Assembly (NCBI GenBank): GCA_046761005.1
Contig: JBHIFI010000003.1
Coordinates: 1 to 59,211 of the forward strand
Reading direction: 5' to 3'
DNA length: 59,211 nt
From: JAGMCJ01 sp046761005
Lineage (GTDB): Archaea > Thermoplasmatota > Thermoplasmata > RBG-16-68-12 > JAGMCJ01
The notes under the pieces: model-generated
The model's database searches: none
The model's input: only the letters and a program-made list of their open reading frames with translations
What the model was told of the DNA's origin: nothing
Made by a program: the position numbers and the translations under genes
Shown: positions 17,288-24,947 of the stretch, piece by piece
How the letters are laid out: every line of letters begins with the position of its first letter
Numbering within the stretch: position 1 is the stretch's first letter

Positions 17288-17968
17288 CTATTTCTCATAA
17301 TCCAGCGGGTCCTCCAATCCAGCCTCAGCGAATCCCTTCAGCCTAATCCTGCAGGAGTCGCACTTCCCGCAAGCCTTCTCTCCTCCCTCATAGCAGCTCC
17401 ATGTAAACTCAAATGGAACTCCCAAATCTTTGGCCTTCCTGATTATGTCTGCCTTCCTCATATTTATGAGTGGATGACGAATCTTCACTCCTCTCTTCTC
17501 GATTCCCGCCCTTGTGCCCATATCGGCCGCCTTCTGAAAGGCCTTGTAGAAGCTCGGCCTGCAGTCAGGGTAGCCGCTGTAATCTCTGGCATTTGCGCCT
17601 ATGTAGATACTTCTCGCGCCAATCACCTCTGACCACGCGAGGGCATATCCAAGGAGGATGAGATTCCTTGCTGGAACGTATGTGGATGGTATCTCCCCCT
17701 TCATGGCATCATAATCTCTATACTCAGGTATGGGCTCAGATGGGTCCGTCAGTGAGGAACCGCCAATCTCATCGAGAGTTATCTCCATTATCTTGTGCTC
17801 TTTCACCCCTATATGGTCCGCAATTGTCTTGGCTCTCTCCACTTCCTTGCGATGCCTCTGACCATAGTCAAATGTGAGTGCGTAGACCTCATCGCTCTCC
17901 TGTTTAGCAATGGCGAGAGTGGTTGCCGAATCCAGACCCCCCGAAAGCAAAACTACGGATTTGTTCAT
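17288..17968 (-). CDS. queC: 7-cyano-7-deazaguanine synthase
   Basis: QueC converts 7-carboxy-7-deazaguanine to preQ0 using ammonia and ATP. The PP-loop SGGLDS is at the N-terminus, followed by TFDYGQRH, the STYVPARN motif, and a C-terminal zinc site in SCYEGGEKACGKCDSC. ATG 17968 (226 residues) is preferred over the GTG immediately before it. A TATA-like stretch at about 17994-18002 could give it its own leaderless promoter, which would fit the 253-base gap separating it from queD. Confidence 0.96.
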   Translation of the reverse strand: MNKSVVLLSGGLDSATTLAIAKQESDEVYALTFDYGQRHRKEVERAKTIADHIGVKEHKIMEITLDEIGGSSLTDPSEPIPEYRDYDAMKGEIPSTYVPARNLILLGYALAWSEVIGARSIYIGANARDYSGYPDCRPSFYKAFQKAADMGTRAGIEKRGVKIRHPLINMRKADIIRKAKDLGVPFEFTWSCYEGGEKACGKCDSCRIRLKGFAEAGLEDPLDYEK

Positions 17969-18224
17969 CACAACTGTAAATTCAATCGTTGACTATTAAT
18001 CTTTCTTCACCGACCTTTTGTCCAGCTGGATGATAAAAGGTCCTCCTCATTAAAGAAACGCGTGGAATCATTCAGTCGGTGAGGAATTCTGGTGTGCATC
18101 TTCCCGCCTGCACATTTGCTTGTCAAGAATCCACGAAGGAGTCATTCTGGATTCTCTCAAACTTCTGAACTCCTCCCGCCAGAGTAAGAGAGCTCCGTAT
18201 AGCCATTTCTATCAGCCACTTGCC

Positions 18225-18704
18225 TCAGGCAGATCTCTTAGTGACCGATGCCCAGGCGCCCTGCCCTGGGCCCTCATCCACTCCAACGCTAATGCTGCTG
18301 ACATTCTCAGGAATACCAATCTCGTCGGTCAGCTTTCTTAATACATAATCCGCAAGATTCTCCGCGCTGACCGCCCCTATGTCAAGGATTCTGACATCCT
18401 CTGAGGGAAAATGATAGCTCTTTTCCCCAACACTGATGCTGATTGTGCTCCCCTTCTTTATTTTCATCAGAGGACTCTTGCCCGGAAGAAGGACCCTGTG
18501 ATCCAGCTCCTCAACTATTTTCCTCATCGCTTTCTTGAGAAGTATGAAATCCATAATCATTCCAGAGGAATCCACCTCTCCCTCGAGTAGTAGATGAACA
18601 GCATAATCGTGCCCATGAAGCTTATCGCATTTCTCATGAGTGGGAACGAAATGGGATGCGGAGAATCTTATTCGGGATTTCCATCCATCAATCCTCAGTT
18701 CCAT
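18225..18704 (-). CDS. queD: 6-carboxytetrahydropterin synthase / PTPS-family protein
   Basis: A member of the 6-pyruvoyl-tetrahydropterin-synthase family that makes 6-carboxytetrahydropterin for QueE. The zinc ligands are His18 in SASHF and His30 and His32 in DKLHGHDY, with the catalytic Cys26 in HEKCDKLHGH. A later acidic motif is VDEGPGQGAW. The length of 159 is slightly longer than bacterial QueD (~120), with an insert around residues 75-100 (MKIKKGSTISISVGEKSYHF). Such longer archaeal forms can have altered product specificity, but clustering with queC and queE supports the deazaguanine role. It lies 14 bases after dph2. Confidence 0.9.
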   Translation of the reverse strand: MELRIDGWKSRIRFSASHFVPTHEKCDKLHGHDYAVHLLLEGEVDSSGMIMDFILLKKAMRKIVEELDHRVLLPGKSPLMKIKKGSTISISVGEKSYHFPSEDVRILDIGAVSAENLADYVLRKLTDEIGIPENVSSISVGVDEGPGQGAWASVTKRSA

Positions 18705-18718
18705 GGCTTCACTATCTC

Positions 18719-19717
18719 TCAGACACTATTAAAGCTATCAGTTTCAAGAATCTCGTCGAGACTGTAATCCTTCCATTCCTGCTCCTCGAGGAGGATCCTA
18801 AGCTCTATCGGTGTTAGGATGGGCTTGTCGAACCTGGCCTGATCGTCGATCGCTATCCTTGGGCAAGCGGTAGATACGAAGGCATCGACTGTGAGTCCTA
18901 TGAGATTCTCAGGAGTAACATAGTCAATCAATATTGTGACGGACTTCTTGCCCTTCTTGTCGAGGAGCTTCTCTATCGAGCTGGCAAGTTTGAACCTCTC
19001 CTGACCGATCTTTCTTGAGATGATTATCCCGAAGATGTCCGCCGATTTGGCTTTCTCCATGACCGCGAATCTCAATCGCTTCATCTCGTCGACTACATCC
19101 TCCACATCTCGCACTTCATTCTTCTCTGGATCGAGAACGACAATCCTCTTTCCAGTTGCGAGGGCAACACCGATCGGATGGAAGTCCCCGCCACCGATAT
19201 AGAGGAACATGTCCACATCGTCAGCTATCGACCTTGCGGAGGAGAAGTTGCATCCGAGAACCTGGCCAGGATAGGATATTCTCAAGTCGCCTTCCCCAAT
19301 CCTCCCCACTAGACCCTTCGAAGCAAGAAACTGCTTCACCAGTAGGAGCTCCGGGATATATTGCACGCTGGAAATGAGACCCACCTTTCCTTCCAAGAAT
19401 GGAACTGCCCTCTCGAGGAGATCTGTCTCGGGGAACTCTGACTGCAGCTCCATGTAAACAACATTCTTGGATTCGATGTGGGGAAGCGGCGCGTGACCGA
19501 GATGGAAAATTAGATCCACAGGAGCGTCGGCAACATCACATGCACCGTAGCAGGGATCGCCCCACAGATAGATTTCAACATTCGTCCTCTCCTGGAGCTC
19601 GAAAGCGATATCGACTATCTTCCTTCTCAGGCCGTCGGGAAACTGAATTGCAACGCTCTTAGCTTTTAGGCGGGAAATCTCATCCGCCATCTTCTGGATT
19701 TCCCAGTCTCCGATCAT
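18719..19717 (-). CDS. dph2: diphthamide synthase subunit Dph2
   Basis: Dph2 uses a non-classical radical-SAM cluster to move the 3-amino-3-carboxypropyl group of SAM to a histidine of elongation factor 2, the first step of diphthamide formation. The three cluster cysteines expected from archaeal Dph2 are visible: Cys60 in YGACDVAD, Cys156 in GQVLGCNFS and Cys285 in VSTACPRIAIDD. Also typical is IQFPDGLRRK near the start. Its 332 residues match the archaeal form. It overlaps mfnA by four bases (ATGA). Confidence 0.95.
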   Translation of the reverse strand: MIGDWEIQKMADEISRLKAKSVAIQFPDGLRRKIVDIAFELQERTNVEIYLWGDPCYGACDVADAPVDLIFHLGHAPLPHIESKNVVYMELQSEFPETDLLERAVPFLEGKVGLISSVQYIPELLLVKQFLASKGLVGRIGEGDLRISYPGQVLGCNFSSARSIADDVDMFLYIGGGDFHPIGVALATGKRIVVLDPEKNEVRDVEDVVDEMKRLRFAVMEKAKSADIFGIIISRKIGQERFKLASSIEKLLDKKGKKSVTILIDYVTPENLIGLTVDAFVSTACPRIAIDDQARFDKPILTPIELRILLEEQEWKDYSLDEILETDSFNSV

Positions 19718-20856
19718 ATCTCACCCACTTCTCTGCACTCGCTAGTCATGTCCTCGATGAAAAGGTCGAGCGCTTCATCAGTCACGTGCGGCATAATGAC
19801 CAGCCTCAGAGCCTCCGGATGTTTAGTCAGAGAGAGATGCCATCCCCTTCTCTCCAAGTGCTCCTTCACAGCCACAGGGTCCTTGAGCCTTACCGCCAAA
19901 ATGTTCGTAACAGGTTCCGTGACGAGACTCAAACCCATGTCCCCGATGGCTCTCGCGAGCATCCTCGTTCTCCTCGTGCACTCCTCGATGTTCTTTCTAT
20001 ATCCCTCCCTTCCCATGGAGAGAATCGTCGCGTACAGAGAGGCGACCCCTGCGCTTGCTCTCGTGCCCAGAACTGTCGTCTGGAATACGCTTGTGAGATA
20101 AGGAGATTCGAATGCTATACTTTGAAGATCCTCCTCCTTTCTGAAGAGGAATACGCTGGATGGAATGGTGGACATCCCCATTTTGTGACCGTCTGCATTC
20201 ATGGAGCTCAAACCATTGTTCCTGAAATCGAACACGGGGATGTTCTCATCATCCAGAAATGGAAGAATGAAACCGCCCCATGCTGCATCAACATGGAGCC
20301 AGGCCCTGTCTTCGCAGAGACGAGAAAGCTTGTCTATGGGGTCGACGAGGCCAAGCTCTGTCGTACCCGCAGTTGCGACGACCGCAGCCGTGTCCTCCCC
20401 GATATGTCTCTCTGCCGCATCGATGTCTATCAGGTAGTTCAAGTCCAGAGGAACTTCTCTTGGAATCATCCTCAGGATGTCGCACGCCTTCTTGATCGAG
20501 AAGTGAGCGCTACGTCCGAATACAACTTCCTTCTTTCCTGTGAGATTTCGCGCAATCCAAAGAGCCATGAGGTTCGCCTCCGTTCCACCCTCAAGAACGC
20601 GACCCGTTAAGCCCTTCCCATTTAGAAGGTCGGCCATCATCTCTATGGTCTTCTCTTCCAGCCTCTTCGTTCCAGGATAGAGACCGGGGTTTCCAAGATT
20701 GCTCTCAATGAACATGCCATGCGTATCAATCGCCACATCCATGGGCTGGGTGCACATGGATCCGAGTATCTTCCCATCCTCAAAATGGAAATCATCGGAG
20801 AGAGCCTTCTCCACTTCTGCTATCACATCATCGTACTCCATTCCCTTTTGCAGCAT
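19714..20856 (-). CDS. mfnA: pyridoxal-phosphate L-tyrosine/L-aspartate decarboxylase
   Basis: A group II PLP decarboxylase of the archaeal MfnA type. In methanogens it makes tyramine for methanofuran; in other archaea it makes beta-alanine from aspartate for CoA. The PLP lysine is in NADGHKMGM, with HVDAAWGG carrying the Asp that contacts the cofactor, and GGTEANLMALW for substrate and phosphate binding. ATG 20856 (380 residues) starts four bases after the upstream stop with GGAG behind it; an earlier in-frame start lies inside that gene. No methanofuran or methanogenesis genes occur nearby, so beta-alanine production is the more cautious guess. Confidence 0.92.
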   Translation of the reverse strand: MLQKGMEYDDVIAEVEKALSDDFHFEDGKILGSMCTQPMDVAIDTHGMFIESNLGNPGLYPGTKRLEEKTIEMMADLLNGKGLTGRVLEGGTEANLMALWIARNLTGKKEVVFGRSAHFSIKKACDILRMIPREVPLDLNYLIDIDAAERHIGEDTAAVVATAGTTELGLVDPIDKLSRLCEDRAWLHVDAAWGGFILPFLDDENIPVFDFRNNGLSSMNADGHKMGMSTIPSSVFLFRKEEDLQSIAFESPYLTSVFQTTVLGTRASAGVASLYATILSMGREGYRKNIEECTRRTRMLARAIGDMGLSLVTEPVTNILAVRLKDPVAVKEHLERRGWHLSLTKHPEALRLVIMPHVTDEALDLFIEDMTSECREVGEI

Positions 20857-20860
20857 ACAA

Positions 20861-22342
20861 TCATGTCTCCTTTGCCCGCCAGAGAGACAATACATCTTCA
20901 ATCAGTCGATCCTCGACGGCGAGTATGTCAATTCCCTTATCCACGCAGTACTCCGAGAGGTCCTTAAGCCACTCATGCGTTGATGTTCCTATCGCCAAGA
21001 CCAGACCTCGTTTGTGAACCTCTTCTATGATCCCAGCAATAGCTGAAAGAGCCAAATCGAACCCCTTGTCCTGAGGAGATTCCTCCATCCTACTCATGAT
21101 ATCTTCGAGGGGGATGAAGAGCCCATCAAAGGCCTCTGCCATCTCTCGGAGGAGAAGCAAGGTCGTTGGAGAACCTACCATCAGCCAAAATGGAAGCTCT
21201 TCAGATCTCTTGAGACCCCTATCCGTCGCGGGCTTCGTGATACCCTGAAACTCTGATGTGGTTGCAGCAAACATAGGCCAGATATTCCTTCCGCCCTCTT
21301 CCCGAGCGCGCGCTAATGACTCCATCCCTTTCTCGCCCGCGAGGATTATGAATGGTCTCGGCCTCAACCGCTCAGAGACCGTCAGGAGCTCGTCCGGAGA
21401 AGGTTGAGCATCTTCGAGTGGAAGAAGGAATAGTCCTTGGATCTCCGCTCTATCGATGTCTTCTGGAGAGGACGTGGAGAGAAGGAAGATACTCGTCTCT
21501 CTGGGAGGGATTTCCCTCTCCACTGACACGACTTCCTCCTTTGGCTTCGGTTTCTCCTCAGCGGGGCCGACATTCCACACGATGAAAACGCGATTCTTCA
21601 GGTACCAGAAGAAGGTGCCCATACCTATCTTCGAAGTCAATCTATCGCCAAGCGCGGAAAGCTTCTTTATGAGTTCGCCTGGAATCTTCAGTTCTCTCCT
21701 CGCTTCTTCCTCTACCTCGACCTCCTCTATTCCCGCCTCTCCAGCAATCCACTTCTTCTCCTGGGAGAGAATTCTTCTGTCGATTACGGATCCATCCATA
21801 TCAATCGTTATCCTGTCTGATGAGCTGAGATCGACGGGAAGTCCGAATAATGCTCTGATGTCATACTGCCCTTCATTCGCTCCTCTCTCGATCGAGCCAG
21901 ACCCAGAGTGGGGAGGAATCTCTTGAACTAGAAAAGCGAGCCGAAAGGCTTCCACCTCTTTCCCCTTCCTGAAGTCCTCCTCTTCCTCAGAGAGGAACTC
22001 CATCATCGTCTTCCTTATCTCTGTCACGATTGACGTCTTATCAGATAGGTATGATCCAGATATCTCTGAGGGATAGGAAGGGCTTGGGAGAATATGCACG
22101 ACGTCAGAACCGAGACGATCGAAGGCCTTCGCGATATCTAGCTCAACGGACCACGGAAGAAGCCTTTGGGAAAGCTCTCCCTTCTGAGACCGAAACTCCT
22201 CGAAGACGGACGAAGACAGAATGAACCCATTGGGAACGGTTGCAATCTTCCCTACTTTTGCGAGGGTGGATATCGTGATTCCAGACCGCTCCAACTCCTC
22301 CTCTGACAGATCATCAAAAAAGACGACCTTTCGAGACAGCAT
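20861..22342 (-). CDS. degenerate PEP-synthase/PPDK-like protein lacking the phosphohistidine domain
   Basis: This protein reads as a reduced phosphoenolpyruvate synthase. Residue numbers count from the in-frame TTG at 22393. Residues ~40-70 resemble the ATP-grasp N-terminus (TLAKVGKIATVPNGFILSSS). Residues ~150-215 match its core (LVQEIPPHSG, DIRALFGLPVDLSS, then DRRILSQEKKW). Residues ~300-508 match the PEP-utilising TIM barrel (AEIQGLFLLPLED, LRPRPFIIL, AFDGLFIPLEDI, and GLVLAIGTSTHEWLKDL..GIDILAVE at the end). Missing are the RSSA motif, the GGxTSHxAI phosphohistidine domain, the GLLRTE arginine, the GTNDLTQ motif and the catalytic CG cysteine. It is therefore probably a pseudoenzyme. The start is uncertain: ATG 22342 sits near the first homology; TTG 22393 overlaps L10e and has GGGAAG ahead. 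Confidence 0.78.
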   Translation of the reverse strand: MLSRKVVFFDDLSEEELERSGITISTLAKVGKIATVPNGFILSSSVFEEFRSQKGELSQRLLPWSVELDIAKAFDRLGSDVVHILPSPSYPSEISGSYLSDKTSIVTEIRKTMMEFLSEEEEDFRKGKEVEAFRLAFLVQEIPPHSGSGSIERGANEGQYDIRALFGLPVDLSSSDRITIDMDGSVIDRRILSQEKKWIAGEAGIEEVEVEEEARRELKIPGELIKKLSALGDRLTSKIGMGTFFWYLKNRVFIVWNVGPAEEKPKPKEEVVSVEREIPPRETSIFLLSTSSPEDIDRAEIQGLFLLPLEDAQPSPDELLTVSERLRPRPFIILAGEKGMESLARAREEGGRNIWPMFAATTSEFQGITKPATDRGLKRSEELPFWLMVGSPTTLLLLREMAEAFDGLFIPLEDIMSRMEESPQDKGFDLALSAIAGIIEEVHKRGLVLAIGTSTHEWLKDLSEYCVDKGIDILAVEDRLIEDVLSLWRAKET

Positions 22343-22383
22343 AGGTTGAGGTAGGTGTTTTTCTGTAAAAAAGCTTGCTGGAA

Positions 22384-22899
22384 TCAGACCCAACTCTTCC
22401 CATTTTCCGTGATTCGAATTCTCACGGGCGTAGGAAGCTTTGCACCGGCCTTTCTGAGGGCTTCTTTCGCGGCCGCGACATGTGCGCGCTTAATCCTGAG
22501 TGTTATCAAAGGCTGCCCTCTCTTGATTCTGGCGGCTGTCCCGATAGCCTTTCCGAAGGCGTGCCTCATCCCCTCCGATATCCTATCGGCACCGGCACCT
22601 GTGGCGATCTTGTTCTCCCTGAGGACATTGTGCGGGTAGATTCTGATTTTGAGGTGATAGTCCCTTCCCGCGTGCTTCTGGATGTACCGATTCGCGGTTA
22701 CGCGGGCGGCTTCGAGCGCAGTGTGTCTTATCTGGCAGGTCTCCTTGGCTATGAGCGTCACCGATACCGGATAGTCCTTGTCCTTGCTGCCCACGTCGAA
22801 CTGGACAATCCTAATGGCTGGAACTCCGCCTATGTATTCCCTGCGGGTATATGATTGACCACGTATGTCCCTGTACATCCTTGCTGGCTTTCTGGCCAT
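22384..22899 (-). CDS. rpl10e: 50S ribosomal protein L10e (uL16)
   Basis: Large-subunit ribosomal protein of the L10e/uL16 family, the last-stage protein whose eukaryotic counterpart is loaded near the peptidyl-transferase centre. The 171 residues start MARKPARMYRDIRGQSYTRR and include QIRHTALEAARVTANRYIQK, YPHNVLRENK and GMRHAFGKAIGTAARI, all diagnostic. GGAG lies just before the ATG, and a TATA-like ATATTTAA (22923-22930) is 24 bases upstream. It heads the minus-strand run reaching to queE. Confidence 0.97.
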   Translation of the reverse strand: MARKPARMYRDIRGQSYTRREYIGGVPAIRIVQFDVGSKDKDYPVSVTLIAKETCQIRHTALEAARVTANRYIQKHAGRDYHLKIRIYPHNVLRENKIATGAGADRISEGMRHAFGKAIGTAARIKRGQPLITLRIKRAHVAAAKEALRKAGAKLPTPVRIRITENGKSWV

Positions 22900-22922
22900 T
22901 ACTCCGTCAATACGTTCGAAAG

Positions 22923-22930
22923 ATATTTAA
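22923..22930 (-). promoter_or_regulatory. TATA-like box for the L10e-led operon
   Basis: On the minus strand the sequence is TTAAATAT, followed by CTTTCGAACG. It lies 24-31 bases before the L10e ATG. The bases CGTTCGAAAGAT next to it recur at 13424-13436, upstream of adk, so they may be part of a shared promoter context. Confidence 0.55.
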
Positions 22931-23101
22931 TGCCTTCGAGTCTCCGAGGGAAGTGTGTTATTCTCCCCCTGGCGCTCCTCTTATCCTGGTGGTGTTCTCG
23001 GGGCTTTGGTATTATGCGGAATCCATGGCGGTTGATATCTACTTCACTGGAGATGGGCTAGATAGGTAACCAAGTGCTCTAATCGGCTAGAGAACCTCTT
23101 C

Positions 23102-23497
23102 CTACCAAGTCTCGACCGACAGACCTTTGAGGCGCTCGAAATGCCTCACGTTGCGAGTGATGAGAATCTCCCCTGCCTCACTGGTCATCATGGCAATCAT
23201 CACATCGAAATCGCTCATCGGAGTGCCCGCCCGCTCCATTTCCGGTGAAATCTGACCTATTGCTGGCGCCAGATCCGTGGTGAGGCTGATATGGCCCATG
23301 TTCCTGAGTAGCCCCTCGATCCTCTTCTGTTCCTTCGACGGCTCCTCCGACAAGAACGCCCCTTTATAGAGTTCGCATGCGTTAATCACCGTGGTCTTGA
23401 CAGCGTCCCCTTTCTCCGCCAACTCCTGGAGCTTTTCCAATGCGTCTGGATCCTTACGAATCAGACCGATGAGTATATCGGTATCCAGAACACTCAT
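23102..23497 (-). CDS. vapC: VapC-type PIN-domain toxin (pair 2)
   Basis: A second PIN-domain ribonuclease, 131 residues. The acidic site is Asp in VLDTDILIGLI, Glu in INACELYKGA, Asp in MSDFDVMIAM and the ITRNVRHFERL segment, in which Asn takes the place of the fourth acid. The order and length match the chromosomal archaeal VapC group that pairs with DUF217-type antitoxins. Its start overlaps vapB by four bases (ATGA). It is not closely similar to pair 1, so the two modules arrived separately. Confidence 0.92.
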   Translation of the reverse strand: MSVLDTDILIGLIRKDPDALEKLQELAEKGDAVKTTVINACELYKGAFLSEEPSKEQKRIEGLLRNMGHISLTTDLAPAIGQISPEMERAGTPMSDFDVMIAMMTSEAGEILITRNVRHFERLKGLSVETW

Positions 23498-23727
23498 TCA
23501 AGTACGACCTCTCTAAGATGCACCCTGCTCCGTTCCGAGTAAACGCGTTCGATGGACTCCGCGAGATCCGGGGCCGGTTCCTGGCTTTCGAAATACTCTA
23601 GGAGTTTCTGAGCGGTGTGACGATGTGCAACACGGAGAATTACGCGGGAGAAGGATTCCCCGTTGTGTTTCAAGCGTGCGAGTGCTTCGTAGGCCTCTTC
23701 TGATATGGTGATGGTCTTGTGAGCCAT
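23494..23727 (-). CDS. vapB: VapB-type antitoxin (pair 2), DUF217-like
   Basis: This 77-residue antitoxin begins MAHKTITISEEAYEALARLK, the short strand and helix that build a DNA-binding ribbon-helix-helix or AbrB-like fold in archaeal VapB proteins. The following text NGESFSRVILRV matches the DUF217 group (ESFSxVI). The acidic, flexible C-terminal part would wrap the toxin. The gene is preceded by ten-base phased repeats (23741-23790) that look like its operator and contain its TATA element. Confidence 0.88.
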   Translation of the reverse strand: MAHKTITISEEAYEALARLKHNGESFSRVILRVAHRHTAQKLLEYFESQEPAPDLAESIERVYSERSRVHLREVVLE

Positions 23728-23740
23728 GTTTGTCTTATGG

Positions 23741-23790
23741 CTTTGTTTGTATTTGACTGTATTTAACTGTGTTTAACTGTATTCAACCTC
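23741..23790 (-). repeat. ten-base direct repeats, candidate vapB operator
   Basis: Five consecutive decamers start exactly ten bases apart. On the plus strand they read CTTTGTTTGT, ATTTGACTGT, ATTTAACTGT, GTTTAACTGT and ATTCAACCTC, the middle three nearly identical and the outer two decayed. Read for vapB they are ACAGTTAAAY-type units and include TTAAATAC about 30-38 bases before its ATG, a TATA-like element. One unit per helical turn would put a bound VapB dimer on one face of the DNA and block TBP, giving autorepression. That is inference. Confidence 0.6.
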
Positions 23791-24172
23791 TACCCCAAAT
23801 CGACGATCTTTGCGCCGGACGATTGGGATCGATATCGTGAAACATATAGTGGCTGTTCGAGAAAGGAGGCACCTTTTCCTTTACGAGGAGTGCATTCGAA
23901 CTCCTCACTCGATGCCCAAAGATTCTTGATTTCAGAGAAGACTCAGTGAAGAATATCCGGGACTACAGAAGGTCCCAGATTCCGTGGAGCATCTCCTTTC
24001 CGGATTCGTGAGATGGTGCAACTGTGAGAGCTGTGAGAGATATCATATGGCAATCAATGGCATTCCCGCTGAGAGATGCTCTGCCAAGGTGAAAAATGTC
24101 GGTTGACAACGCAACTCCAAAGGGTTATTTATGGATGAGACATTTTCTTCGAAAGCAGGAGACCGATGGCGA
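23791..24172. other. intergenic stretch between VapBC pair 2 and IPK
   Basis: About 380 bases without a convincing gene. A perfect 7-bp inverted repeat GAGGAGT (23885-23891) / ACTCCTC (23900-23906) with an 8-base loop is present. A frame around 23844-24010 is open for ~52 codons without an ATG, GTG or TTG start (it contains RDYRRSQIPW) and may be a decayed gene fragment. A TATA-like TTATTTAT at 24125-24132 precedes the IPK start. Confidence 0.4.
24125..24132 (+). promoter_or_regulatory. TATA-like box for the IPK-IDI-GGPPS operon
   Basis: TTATTTAT would give transcription starting near 24157, just ahead of AGGAG (24157-24161) and the ATG at 24173. It contains the earlier in-frame ATG at 24131, which argues against that codon being the start. 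Confidence 0.45.
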
Positions 24173-24946
24173 ATGATGATAGTCAAGCTCGGCGGGAGCC
24201 TAATCACGGACAAATCACGACTGAGAACATTCAGAGGCGATAGGATGAAGGTTCTCGCCCAGGAGATACGGATGGCGGGTGCGGAGATGGTCCTCGTCCA
24301 TGGTGCCGGATCATTCGGACACATACTCGCGAAGGAGCACAAGCTGAAGGACGGATACCTCAATGAGAAGCAGATCGCGGGGATCTCTCAGGTGCAGAGG
24401 GACGTGAAGTCGTTGAATCTCATGGTCATCGATGCCCTCATCAAGGAGGGCCTGAAGCCTGTTTCTCTACCGCCAAGCTCAATTGTACGTTTGAGTGATG
24501 ATGCACTTGAGACCATAGATATCCAACCTTTCCGCAAGTATATTGATTTGGGCTTGATGCCAGTCACTTTCGGTGATGTGGTCCTTGATATGAAAAAGAG
24601 GTTCGCGATATGTTCAGGCGACGACCTGATGCTGTGGCTGTCTAGGGAATTCAAGCCTGAGAGGGCCGCATTCGCAACCGATACTGAGGGCGTATACCAG
24701 AACTACCCTCCCTCTGAAGGTGAGAACATTATGGGGAAGCTGGACTGGGACACTTTCAAGGCGATTGAGGAGAGCAGAACCGGCCGCGCTGACGTGACAG
24801 GAGGAATCATCAGGAAACTCGCACTGATGTTTGATATTGCGGACCTGGGTGTTGAGACTTGGGTTATCAACGGTGGTGTTGATGGAAGGCTTATGAAGTT
24901 TCTTATGGGACACAGCGTCCCTGGAACACAAATAATGAGGAGATAA
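24173..24946 (+). CDS. ipk: isopentenyl phosphate kinase
   Basis: An amino-acid-kinase-fold enzyme that phosphorylates isopentenyl phosphate to isopentenyl diphosphate, the last step of the archaeal alternative mevalonate pathway. The motifs are VKLGGSLITDK at the N-terminus, VHGAGSFGH with the family's active-site histidine, SGDDLMLWLS, and FATDTEGVY with VTGGIIRKL near the end. ATG 24173 (257 residues) is chosen because IPKs begin directly at this beta-strand. A stop-to-start gap of one base leads to IDI-2. The pair with a decarboxylase-family gene at 13551 supports that branch of the pathway. Confidence 0.95.
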   Translation: MMIVKLGGSLITDKSRLRTFRGDRMKVLAQEIRMAGAEMVLVHGAGSFGHILAKEHKLKDGYLNEKQIAGISQVQRDVKSLNLMVIDALIKEGLKPVSLPPSSIVRLSDDALETIDIQPFRKYIDLGLMPVTFGDVVLDMKKRFAICSGDDLMLWLSREFKPERAAFATDTEGVYQNYPPSEGENIMGKLDWDTFKAIEESRTGRADVTGGIIRKLALMFDIADLGVETWVINGGVDGRLMKFLMGHSVPGTQIMRR

Positions 24947-24947
24947 C

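Noticed and set aside
23885..23906. hairpin with a TTCGAAT-like loop resembling a tRNA T-arm
   Set aside because: The stem leaves an eight-base loop and no cloverleaf can be completed around it.
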